Source: Pseudomonas wadenswilerensis
Lineage (GTDB): Bacteria > Pseudomonadota > Gammaproteobacteria > Pseudomonadales > Pseudomonadaceae
Direction of reading: 5' to 3'
Length of the DNA: 64,000 nt
Assembly: GCF_900497695.1 (NCBI RefSeq)
Contig: NZ_UIDD01000010.1
Location: 186,001 to 250,000, forward strand
The notes below the pieces were generated by a model. It did not search any database and was not told the origin of the DNA. It worked only from the letters and a program-made list of their open reading frames with translations. Shown piece by piece: positions 39,027 to 46,227 of the stretch. Each line of letters opens with the position of its first letter. Position 1 is the first letter of the stretch. Made by a program: the position numbers and the translations under genes.

Positions 39027-39042
39027 CTGACCCAAAAGACAA
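39027..39042. promoter_or_regulatory. Candidate operator CTGACC-CAAA-AGACAA
   Basis: Same 6-4-6 architecture and left arm as the xdhA and AzgA-like permease sites; the right arm differs at two positions from GGTCAA. It lies just past the predicted sigma-54 start. Confidence 0.4.
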
Positions 39043-39107
39043 GTATTTACCCAAAAGGTGCCGCACCAGAGCACCGACACAGAATCAATCAAGGGAGCAA
39101 CTACGCG

Positions 39108-39896
39108 ATGCGTATTACCAACAGCCTGATCCTCGCCAGCGGCCTGCTGGCGGCCAGCACCGCCGCCAGCGCCGGTGATCTGCTGCAATGGCAGAACAAC
39201 AGCCTGACCTACCTGTGGGGCAAGAACTTTGCCGTCAACCCGTCGATCCAGCAGACCGTGACCTTCGAGCACGCCGATGCCTGGAAGTACGGCGACAACT
39301 TCATCTTCGTCGACAAGATCTTCTACAACGGTGACAAGGACTTCAACAACGGCCCCAATACCTACTACGGCGAAATCAGCCCGCGCCTGTCGTTCGGCAA
39401 GATCTTCGACCAGAAGCTGGCCTTCGGCCCGGTCAAGGACGTGCTGCTGGCGATGACCTACGAGTTTGGCGAGGGCGACACCGAGTCCTACCTGATCGGC
39501 CCGGGTTTCGACCTGGACATCCCAGGCTTCGACTACTTCCAGCTGAACTTCTACCAGCGCAACACCGAGGGCAGCCGTGCCGGTGACAACGTCTGGCAGA
39601 TCACCCCGGTCTGGTCCTACACCATTCCTGTGGGCAAGTCCGACATTCTCATCGATGGTTTCATGGACTGGGTCGTCGACAACGATGCCACCAGCCGCCG
39701 TGGCACCTACCACGCCAACCTGCACTTCAACCCGCAGGTCAAATATGACCTGGGCAAGGCGCTGAACTGGGGCGAGAAGCAGCTGTATGTCGGTTTCGAA
39801 TACGACTACTGGAAGAACAAGTACGGCATCAAGGACAGCGATGCCTTCGATACCGATCAGAACACTGCCAGCTTCCTGGTCAAAGCGCACTTCTGA
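39108..39896 (+). CDS. Tsx-like nucleoside-specific outer-membrane channel (copy 2)
   Basis: A 262-residue paralogue of copy 1 with signal peptide (cleavage after TAASA, about residue 21). Nearly every strand aligns without gaps: NSLTYLWGKNF, TVTFEHADAWKYGDNFIF, YYGEISPRLSFGKIFD, DGFMDWVVDND and the C-terminal VKAHF. It belongs to the Tsx/OmpK family. It sits behind its own putative sigma-54 promoter and operator. ATG 39108 has AAGGGAG upstream (about 12 bases). The pair probably arose by tandem duplication; the substrates may differ. Confidence 0.88.
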   Translation: MRITNSLILASGLLAASTAASAGDLLQWQNNSLTYLWGKNFAVNPSIQQTVTFEHADAWKYGDNFIFVDKIFYNGDKDFNNGPNTYYGEISPRLSFGKIFDQKLAFGPVKDVLLAMTYEFGEGDTESYLIGPGFDLDIPGFDYFQLNFYQRNTEGSRAGDNVWQITPVWSYTIPVGKSDILIDGFMDWVVDNDATSRRGTYHANLHFNPQVKYDLGKALNWGEKQLYVGFEYDYWKNKYGIKDSDAFDTDQNTASFLVKAHF

Positions 39897-39906
39897 TCAA
39901 AGAGGC

Positions 39907-39926
39907 AAAGCCCTTCGGGCTTTGAT
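39907..39926 (+). terminator. Terminator-like hairpin after the second tsx-like gene
   Basis: Perfect stem AAAGCCC / GGGCTTT with a three-base loop, 10 bases after the stop codon. The T run is short (three). Confidence 0.55.
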
Positions 39927-40000
39927 CGCCGGCAAGGCCGGCTCCCACAGGATCGGTTTAACACCTGCCCCTGTGGGAGCTGGCGTTGCCAGCGATGAGG
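39924..40000. repeat. REP pair (two families)
   Basis: A GATCGCCGGCAAGGCCGGCT unit and an oppositely placed CTGTGGGAGCTGGCGTTGCC unit lie between the second tsx-like gene and the convergent DUF808 gene. Confidence 0.8.
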
Positions 40001-40003
40001 CTA

Positions 40004-40912
40004 TCAGCCTCTGACAGCACGCCAGAGCTTGCCGATCAACGCAACCACTGCCAACACTGCAGCACCCGCGACAATCCCCACCCCGGCATTGAGCAACGTA
40101 CTGGTCAGCACCCCGCCGCGCCCTGCGCTGAAGGCTTCAATGGCGTGATGCAGCGGCGCCACGCCGTGCACCAGGATCCCGCCACCGACCAGAAACATCG
40201 CCGCCGTACCGATCACCGACAGGCTCTTCATCATGTACGGCGCCGCGCGCAGGATGCCGTTGCCGATCGCCTTGGCCGCGCTCGAGGCCTTCTGGGTCAG
40301 CCACAGGCCCAGGTCATCGAGCTTGACGATGCCGGCCACCAGGCCATAGACACCGATGGTCATGACAATGGCGATGCCCGAAAGGACGATGATCTGCTGG
40401 GTCAGCGGCGCATGGGCGACCGCGCCTAGGGTGATGGCGATGATCTCGGCCGAAAGGATGAAGTCGGTGCGCACCGCGCCCTTGATCTTGCCCTGCTCGA
40501 AGGCCACCAGGTCGACTGCTGGGTCCGCCACCGCCTCAACCAGCGCCGCATGCTCGGCCTGGTCTTGTTCCTTGCTGTGGAGGAACTTGTGCGCGAGCTT
40601 TTCGAATCCTTCAAAGCACAGGAACGCACCGCCGACCATCAGCAGCGGCGTCACCGCCCAGGGGATGAAGGCGCTGATCAACAGCGCCGCCGGCACCAGG
40701 ATCAGCTTGTTGAGGAACGAGCCCTTGGCCACCGCCCAGACCACCGGGATTTCCCGCTCGGCACGCACGCCAGTGACCTGCTGGGCATTGAGCGCCAGGT
40801 CATCGCCCAGCACCCCTGCGGTCTTTTTTGCCGCGACCTTGGTCATTACCGAGACATCGTCGAGTACCGTGGCGATATCGTCGATCAATACCAGAAGACT
40901 GCTTCCTGCCAT
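40004..40912 (-). CDS. DUF808/YedI family inner-membrane protein
   Basis: A 302-residue membrane protein of unknown function. Conserved start MAGSSLLVLIDDIATVLDDVSVMTKVAAKKTAG is typical of the family. About six hydrophobic segments follow (for example LILVPAALLISAFIPWAVTPLLMVGG and IIVLSGIAIVMTIGVYGLVAGIV), and a conserved cytoplasmic stretch HKFLHSKEQ lies between them. ATG 40912 chosen because conservation begins there; the frame is open 11 codons further. No evident link to purine metabolism. Confidence 0.88.
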   Translation of the reverse strand: MAGSSLLVLIDDIATVLDDVSVMTKVAAKKTAGVLGDDLALNAQQVTGVRAEREIPVVWAVAKGSFLNKLILVPAALLISAFIPWAVTPLLMVGGAFLCFEGFEKLAHKFLHSKEQDQAEHAALVEAVADPAVDLVAFEQGKIKGAVRTDFILSAEIIAITLGAVAHAPLTQQIIVLSGIAIVMTIGVYGLVAGIVKLDDLGLWLTQKASSAAKAIGNGILRAAPYMMKSLSVIGTAAMFLVGGGILVHGVAPLHHAIEAFSAGRGGVLTSTLLNAGVGIVAGAAVLAVVALIGKLWRAVRG

Positions 40913-41058
40913 GTTTGCCTGATTCCAGCGGGTTGAGAGGGCCACAGTCTAGCTCAAAGTCGCCACCTTGAGCCGCTTGCGAACGCGGTGCTACCATGCG
41001 CAACCGCCCTCCCAGGCCCGGTGCCGCCAGCGGCCAGACACGAGGAACAGCGTCAACC

Positions 41059-41667
41059 ATGAGCAGCATTCGCGAGCGCAACAAAGAACTGATCCTGCGC
41101 GCGGCCAGTGAAGAGTTTGCCGACAAGGGCTTCGCTGCCACCAAGACCAGCGACATCGCGGCCAAGGCCGGCCTGCCCAAGCCCAACGTCTACTACTACT
41201 TCAAGTCCAAGGAAAACCTCTACCGCGAGGTCCTGGAAAGCATCATCGAGCCGATCATGCAGGCATCGACGCCGTTCAATGCCGACGGCGATCCCAAAGA
41301 GGTATTGAGCGCCTACATCCGCTCCAAGGTGCGAATCTCCCGTGACCTGCCGTTTGCTTCCAAAGTCTTCGCCAGCGAGATCATGCACGGCGCGCCGCAC
41401 CTGAGCCCGAGCCAGGTCGAGCAGCTCAACGAGCAGGCCCGGCACAACATCGAGTGTATCCAGGCCTGGATCGACCGCGGCCAGATCGCCCCGCTCGACC
41501 CGCACCACCTGATGTTCAGCATCTGGGCGGCGACCCAGACCTACGCCGACTTCGACTGGCAGATCTCGGTGGTCACCGGCAAGGCCAAGCTCGATGACAG
41601 CGATTATGAGGCGGCGGCGCAGACCATCATCCGCCTGGTGCTCAAGGGGTGTGAGCCGGACGCTTAG
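41059..41667 (+). CDS. TetR family transcriptional regulator, RutR-like
   Basis: A 202-residue regulator. The N-terminal helix-turn-helix is clear (ILRAASEEFADKGFAATKTSDIAAKAGLPKPNVYYYFKSKENLY). The C-terminal part (FASEIMHGAPHLSP, IWAATQTYADFDWQISVVTGK) resembles the RutR/YcdC branch, which in E. coli senses uracil and controls pyrimidine use. It stands alone between a DUF808 gene and a GlcG-like gene, near the gcl genes, so a role in nucleobase or glyoxylate control is possible. ATG 41059 has GAGGAA upstream; an ATG at 40996 would add 21 residues with no conserved sequence. Confidence 0.85.
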   Translation: MSSIRERNKELILRAASEEFADKGFAATKTSDIAAKAGLPKPNVYYYFKSKENLYREVLESIIEPIMQASTPFNADGDPKEVLSAYIRSKVRISRDLPFASKVFASEIMHGAPHLSPSQVEQLNEQARHNIECIQAWIDRGQIAPLDPHHLMFSIWAATQTYADFDWQISVVTGKAKLDDSDYEAAAQTIIRLVLKGCEPDA

Positions 41668-41684
41668 GCAAATTTGCCGAGATC

Positions 41685-41761
41685 CCTGTGGGAGCTGGCT
41701 TGCCAGCGATGAGGCCAGCGAGCGCTTTGCGCTCGATCGCTGGCAAGCCAGCTCCCACAGG
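41685..41761. repeat. REP inverted pair
   Basis: Two oppositely oriented CCTGTGGGAGCTGGCTTGCC units flank a small GCGAGCGCTTTGCGCTCG hairpin, between the convergent TetR and GlcG-like genes. Confidence 0.85.
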
Positions 41762-41775
41762 TTCCGCGATAGGCC

Positions 41776-42216
41776 TTAAGCCGCTACCCCCGCATCCGCC
41801 GTCAACCCCGCCTCCTCGATCGCACTGATCGCGCATTGCTCGTCGATATCCGAGGTATCGCCACTGATGCCGATCGCCCCCAGCACCACGCCCTGCTGAT
41901 TACGAATCAGCACCCCGCCCGGCGCCGGTACCACCGGGCTCTGGCCCAGGCCGTTGAGCGCGGCGAAGAACGCCGGGCGCTGCTGCGCATCCAGCGCCAG
42001 CAGGCGCGAGCCCTTGCCCAGGGCAATTGCACCCCAGGCCTTGCCCATCGCTACTTGCGGTCGTAGCAGGCTGGCGCCGTCTTCACGTTGCAGGGCCAGC
42101 AGATGCCCGCCGTTATCCAGCACCGCCACGGTCAACGGCGCGGAGGAGATCTTGTGCCCGGCAACCAGCGCAGCATTCACCAGGCTGACAGCGACTTTCA
42201 AGGTCAAAGCGTTCAT
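41776..42216 (-). CDS. GlcG/HbpS family (DUF336) protein
   Basis: A 146-residue soluble protein of the GlcG/HbpS heme- or cofactor-binding family. Family motifs: PLTVAVLDNGGHLLALQREDGAS, QVAMGKAWGAIALGKGSR, and VVPAPGGVLIRNQQGVVLGAIGISGDTSDIDEQCA. Members are often encoded beside glycolate or glyoxylate genes; here it diverges from gcl, and both share a region with two TTGTATACAA palindromes. Biochemical role not established. ATG 42216 has AGAGGAC upstream. Confidence 0.9.
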   Translation of the reverse strand: MNALTLKVAVSLVNAALVAGHKISSAPLTVAVLDNGGHLLALQREDGASLLRPQVAMGKAWGAIALGKGSRLLALDAQQRPAFFAALNGLGQSPVVPAPGGVLIRNQQGVVLGAIGISGDTSDIDEQCAISAIEEAGLTADAGVAA

Positions 42217-42296
42217 GGAAAGGTCCTCTTGTTGTTAGAAGCCCGAGGGCAGGTGTAAAAATCAATAGAACAAATAGAACACAATGGCGAATATTT

Positions 42297-42306
42297 TTGT
42301 ATACAA
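42297..42306. promoter_or_regulatory. Candidate operator TTGTATACAA (glcG side)
   Basis: Perfect palindrome 80 bases upstream of the GlcG-like gene. Confidence 0.55.
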
Positions 42307-42391
42307 TAATTTCGACGCGATGAACCAATTCTGACGAAATGCCATTTTTAAAGGCTTCCCGACGAAAGCGCCGATCGCCGATGAAAATGGA

Positions 42392-42446
42392 TTGACCAGA
42401 GTCGCCTGGCGTGAATACACTCTGGTGAAAAGCAATTTGTATACAA
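42392..42446 (+). promoter_or_regulatory. gcl promoter with operator TTGTATACAA
   Basis: TTGACC (42392-42397) and TACACT (42416-42421) are 18 bases apart and make a plausible sigma-70 promoter. The perfect palindrome TTGTATACAA (42437-42446) sits just past the predicted start site, 26 bases before the gcl start. A repressor there would block gcl. Confidence 0.55.
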
Positions 42447-42472
42447 TTACAAAATCAAAGAGGCACAAAACC

Positions 42473-44248
42473 ATGAGCAAAATGAGAGCAATTGATGCAG
42501 CCGTTCTGGTGATGCGCCGCGAAGGTGTGGAAACCGCGTTTGGCATTCCGGGTGCAGCCATCAACCCCCTGTACTCGGCCCTGAAGAAAGTCGGCGGTAT
42601 CGATCACGTCCTCGCTCGTCACGTTGAAGGCGCCTCGCACATGGCCGAGGGTTACACCCGCACCAAGGCCGGCAACATCGGCGTGTGCATCGGCACCTCC
42701 GGCCCTGCCGGCACCGACATGGTCACCGGCCTGTACAGTGCCTCGGCCGACTCCATCCCGATTCTGTGCATCACCGGCCAAGCGCCGCGTGCCCGCATGC
42801 ACAAGGAAGATTTCCAGGCCGTCGACATCACCAGCATCGTCAAGCCGGTGACCAAGTGGGCGACCACCGTGCTGGAACCCGGCCAGGTGCCGTATGCGTT
42901 CCAGAAGGCGTTCTATGAAATGCGCTCCGGCCGTCCAGGCCCGGTGCTGATCGACCTGCCGTTCGACGTGCAGATGGCCGAGATCGAATTCGACATCGAC
43001 GCCTACCAGCCGCTGCCGGTGCAAAAGCCTGCGGCCAACCGCGTCCAGGTCGAGAAAGCCCTGGCCATGCTCGATACTGCCGAGCGTCCATTGCTGGTCG
43101 CCGGTGGCGGCATCATCAACGCCGATGCCTGCGACAAGCTGGTGGAGTTCGCCGAGCTGACCGGTATCCCGGTGATCCCGACCCTGATGGGCTGGGGCAT
43201 CATCCCCGACGATCACCCGCTGATGGTGGGCATGGTCGGCCTGCAGACTTCGCACCGCTACGGCAACGCCACCATGCTCAAGTCCGACGTGGTGCTGGGT
43301 ATCGGCAACCGTTGGGCCAACCGTCACACTGGCTCCGTTGACGTTTACACCGAAGGCCGTCGCTTCATTCACGTCGACATCGAGCCGACCCAGATTGGCC
43401 GGGTATTCACCCCGGATCTGGGTATCGTTTCCGACGCTGGCGCCGCCCTGGACGTGTTCCTCGAAGTGGCCCGCGAGTGGAAAGCCGCCGGCAAGCTCAA
43501 GGACCGCAGCGCCTGGCTGGAAGATTGCCAACAGCGCAAATCGAGCCTGCAACGCAAGACCCATTTCGACAACGTGCCGGTCAAGCCACAGCGCGTTTAC
43601 CAGGAAATGAACCAGGTCTTCGGCAAGGACACCTGCTACGTCAGCACCATCGGTCTGTCGCAGATCGCCGGCGCGCAGTTCCTTCACGTCTACAAGCCGC
43701 GTCACTGGATCAACTGCGGCCAGGCCGGCCCGCTGGGCTGGACCATCCCTGCCGCCCTCGGCGTGGTCAAGGCTGATCCGACCCGCAAGGTCGTGGCGCT
43801 GTCGGGCGACTATGACTTCCAGTTCATGATCGAAGAACTGGCAGTGGGCGCGCAGTTCAACCTGCCGTACATCCACGTGCTGGTGAACAACTCCTACCTG
43901 GGGCTGATCCGCCAGGCTCAGCGCGGCTTCGAGATGGATTACTGTGTGCAGCTGGCGTTCGAGAACGTCAACGCGCCGGAGCTCAACGGTTATGGCGTCG
44001 ATCACGTCGCGGTGGTCGAAGGCCTGGGCTGCAAGGCTCTGCGCGTGACCGAACCTGGCGAGATCGCCCCGGCCCTGCTCAAGGCGCAGAAACTGGCCGA
44101 AGAGTTCCGGGTACCGGTGGTGGTCGAGGTTATCCTCGAGCGCGTGACCAACATTTCCATGGGCACCGAGATCAACGCGGTCAACGAATTCGAAGACCTG
44201 GCGCTGGTCGGCAACGACGCGCCAACCGCGATTTCCCTGCTCGACTGA
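42473..44248 (+). CDS. gcl: Glyoxylate carboligase (tartronate-semialdehyde synthase)
   Basis: A 591-residue ThDP- and FAD-binding enzyme that joins two glyoxylate molecules into tartronate semialdehyde with loss of CO2. It aligns from the first residue with E. coli Gcl (MSKMRAIDAA). It keeps Val51 (ARHVEGASHMAEG), the residue that replaces the usual catalytic Glu of ThDP enzymes in this family. ThDP-binding motif GDYDFQFMIEEL ... NNSYLG is in the C-terminal domain. First gene of the glyoxylate-to-pyruvate run. ATG 42473 preferred; the open frame extends through the operator. Confidence 0.97.
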   Translation: MSKMRAIDAAVLVMRREGVETAFGIPGAAINPLYSALKKVGGIDHVLARHVEGASHMAEGYTRTKAGNIGVCIGTSGPAGTDMVTGLYSASADSIPILCITGQAPRARMHKEDFQAVDITSIVKPVTKWATTVLEPGQVPYAFQKAFYEMRSGRPGPVLIDLPFDVQMAEIEFDIDAYQPLPVQKPAANRVQVEKALAMLDTAERPLLVAGGGIINADACDKLVEFAELTGIPVIPTLMGWGIIPDDHPLMVGMVGLQTSHRYGNATMLKSDVVLGIGNRWANRHTGSVDVYTEGRRFIHVDIEPTQIGRVFTPDLGIVSDAGAALDVFLEVAREWKAAGKLKDRSAWLEDCQQRKSSLQRKTHFDNVPVKPQRVYQEMNQVFGKDTCYVSTIGLSQIAGAQFLHVYKPRHWINCGQAGPLGWTIPAALGVVKADPTRKVVALSGDYDFQFMIEELAVGAQFNLPYIHVLVNNSYLGLIRQAQRGFEMDYCVQLAFENVNAPELNGYGVDHVAVVEGLGCKALRVTEPGEIAPALLKAQKLAEEFRVPVVVEVILERVTNISMGTEINAVNEFEDLALVGNDAPTAISLLD

Positions 44249-44258
44249 TCGCTGCGAA

Positions 44259-44291
44259 GGCCCTGCTGCCGGGTGCACAGGGCCCCTTTTT
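44259..44291 (+). terminator. Terminator/attenuator between gcl and hyi
   Basis: Stem GGCCCTG / CAGGGCC followed by CCTTTTT. It lies directly before the hyi ribosome-binding site, so it may reduce rather than stop transcription. Confidence 0.6.
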
Positions 44292-44305
44292 GCAAGGAGA
44301 CAACC

Positions 44306-45088
44306 ATGCCACGTTTCGCCGCCAACCTGTCCATGCTGTTCACCGAGCAGGACTTCCTCGCCCGTTTCAAGGCTGCTGCCGACGCTGGTTTCAGCGGTGT
44401 CGAGTACCTGTTCCCGTACGACTTCAGCTCGGCTGAAATCAAGCAGCAGCTCGATGCCCACGGCCTGACCCAGGTGCTGTTCAACCTGCCGGCCGGCGAC
44501 TGGGCCAAGGGTGACCGCGGGATCGCCTGCGACCCGGCCCGAGTCGAGGAATTCCGTGCCGGTGTCGATCTGGCCATCGCCTATGCCCAGGTGCTGGGCA
44601 ACACCCAGGTCAACTGCCTGGCCGGCATCCGCCCACAAGGCCCGGACTGCGCCACGGTGCGCAAGACCTTCGTCGACAACCTCAAGTTTGCCGCCGACAA
44701 GCTGCAGGCGGCCGGGATCAAGCTGGTCATGGAAATGATCAACACCCGCGACATCCCCGGCTTCTACCTGAACACCACCAAGCAGGCGCTGGACATCCAG
44801 GCGGAAGTGGCCAGCAGCAACCTGTACCTGCAATACGACATCTACCACATGCAGATCATGGAGGGCGACCTGGCCCGCACCGTGGAAAGCAACCTGGCCA
44901 AGATCAACCACATCCAGCTGGCCGACAACCCGGGCCGCAATGAGCCGGGTACTGGCGAGATCAACTATCGCTTCCTCTTCGAACACCTGGACCGCATCGG
45001 TTACCAGGGCTGGGTGGGCTGTGAATACAAGCCGCTGACCACCACCGAAGCGGGCCTTGGCTGGCTGAAGAGCCACAACGCGATCTGA
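44306..45088 (+). CDS. hyi: Hydroxypyruvate isomerase
   Basis: A 260-residue TIM-barrel enzyme that interconverts hydroxypyruvate and tartronate semialdehyde. Family sequence: MPRFAANLSMLFTEQDFL, GVEYLFPYDF, LFNLPAGDWAKGDRGIACDP, KLVMEMINTRDIPGFYLN with the metal-binding Glu, and QYDIYHMQIMEGDL. ATG 44306 has AAGGAGA upstream. It sits in the usual gcl-hyi-glxR order. Confidence 0.96.
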   Translation: MPRFAANLSMLFTEQDFLARFKAAADAGFSGVEYLFPYDFSSAEIKQQLDAHGLTQVLFNLPAGDWAKGDRGIACDPARVEEFRAGVDLAIAYAQVLGNTQVNCLAGIRPQGPDCATVRKTFVDNLKFAADKLQAAGIKLVMEMINTRDIPGFYLNTTKQALDIQAEVASSNLYLQYDIYHMQIMEGDLARTVESNLAKINHIQLADNPGRNEPGTGEINYRFLFEHLDRIGYQGWVGCEYKPLTTTEAGLGWLKSHNAI

Positions 45089-45110
45089 CGCACTGACGGG
45101 CCTCGACCAT

Positions 45111-45195
45111 CCCTGTGGGAGCTGGCTTGCCAGCGATGAGGCCCTCACAGCTACACCGCATTGTTCCCATCGCTGGCAAGCCAGCTCCCACAGGG
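45111..45195. repeat. REP inverted pair
   Basis: Two oppositely oriented CCTGTGGGAGCTGGCTTGCC units between hyi and glxR. Confidence 0.85.
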
Positions 45196-45241
45196 GCCCG
45201 GCCCGCCAGCCGAGATTGAATAATTACAAGAGGCATTTCTC

Positions 45242-46135
45242 ATGGCTAAAATCGGATTTATCGGCACCGGCATCATGGGCCGTCCAATGGCGCAGAACCT
45301 GCAAAAAGCCGGTCACAGCCTGTTCATCTCCACCCACCACGATGCCGCGCCTGCCGACCTGGTCGCCGCTGGCGCCGTGGCCCTGGCCAACCCGAAAGAA
45401 GTGGCCCAGGAAGCTGAATTCATCATCGTCATGGTCCCCGATACCCCGCAGGTTGAAGCGGTGCTGTTCGGCGACAACGGCGTGGCCCAGGGCGTTGGCC
45501 CGAACAAGGTGGTGATCGACATGAGCTCGATCTCGCCGACCGCCACCAAAGCCTTCGCCGAGAAGATCAAAGCCACCGGCGCCACCTACCTCGACGCGCC
45601 GGTTTCCGGTGGCGAAGTCGGTGCCAAGGCCGCGACCCTGAGCATCATGGTCGGCGGTTGCCCGAACGCTTTCGAACGCGCCCTGCCGCTGTTCCAGGTC
45701 ATGGGCAAGAACATCACCCGCGTCGGCGGCAGCGGCGACGGCCAGACCGCCAAGGTCGCCAACCAGATCATCGTTGCCCTGAACATCCAGGCCGTGGCCG
45801 AAGCCCTGCTGTTCGCCGCCAAGAACGGTGCAGACCCGGCCAAGGTGCGTGAAGCACTGATGGGCGGCTTCGCCTCCTCGAAGATCCTCGAAGTGCACGG
45901 CGAGCGCATGATCAAGGGCACCTTCGATCCGGGCTTCCGCATCAGCCTGCACCAGAAGGACCTGAACCTGGCCCTGCAAGGCGCCAAGGAGCTGAACATC
46001 AACCTGCCCAACACCGCCAACACCCAGCAAGTGTTCAGCACCTGCGCCGCGATCGGCGGCGCCAACTGGGACCACTCGGCATTGATCAAGGGCCTGGAAC
46101 ACATGGCCAACTTCTCGATCCGCGACGACAAATAA
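45242..46135 (+). CDS. glxR: Tartronate semialdehyde reductase (2-hydroxy-3-oxopropionate reductase)
   Basis: A 297-residue NAD(P)H-dependent enzyme of the beta-hydroxyacid dehydrogenase family, reducing tartronate semialdehyde to glycerate. N-terminal Rossmann motif IGFIGTGIMGRPMAQNL, substrate loop DAPVSGGEVGAKAATL, and the catalytic-lysine helix GQTAKVANQIIVALN. The C-terminal helical part has DPGFRISLHQKDLNLAL. Start at ATG 45242; a terminator follows the gene. Confidence 0.97.
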   Translation: MAKIGFIGTGIMGRPMAQNLQKAGHSLFISTHHDAAPADLVAAGAVALANPKEVAQEAEFIIVMVPDTPQVEAVLFGDNGVAQGVGPNKVVIDMSSISPTATKAFAEKIKATGATYLDAPVSGGEVGAKAATLSIMVGGCPNAFERALPLFQVMGKNITRVGGSGDGQTAKVANQIIVALNIQAVAEALLFAAKNGADPAKVREALMGGFASSKILEVHGERMIKGTFDPGFRISLHQKDLNLALQGAKELNINLPNTANTQQVFSTCAAIGGANWDHSALIKGLEHMANFSIRDDK

Positions 46136-46150
46136 GACCCCGGGCAACAC

Positions 46151-46195
46151 CGCCCCTGGGTCAGCCTGCACGGAGGCGGGCCCAGGGGCGTTTTT
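46151..46195 (+). terminator. Rho-independent terminator after glxR
   Basis: Perfect 10-bp stem CGCCCCTGGG / CCCAGGGGCG (46151-46160 with 46181-46190) followed by TTTTT, before ttuD. The following gene may have read-through or its own promoter. Confidence 0.8.
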
Positions 46196-46227
46196 GATTC
46201 CGAAGAACAATAAGATTGGAGCCTGCC

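Larger units (their letters stand above)
38746..39107. other. Intergenic region between the two tsx-like genes
   Basis: About 360 bases with no gene. It contains GC-rich inverted sequences just after copy 1 (38800-38880), the sigma-54-type promoter at 38984 and a CTGACC palindrome at 39027, described separately. The second channel is therefore likely controlled apart from the first. Confidence 0.6.

Noticed and set aside
42455..45148. An 897-residue minus-strand open frame
   Set aside because: Antisense to gcl and hyi, both certain genes; no recognisable domain.
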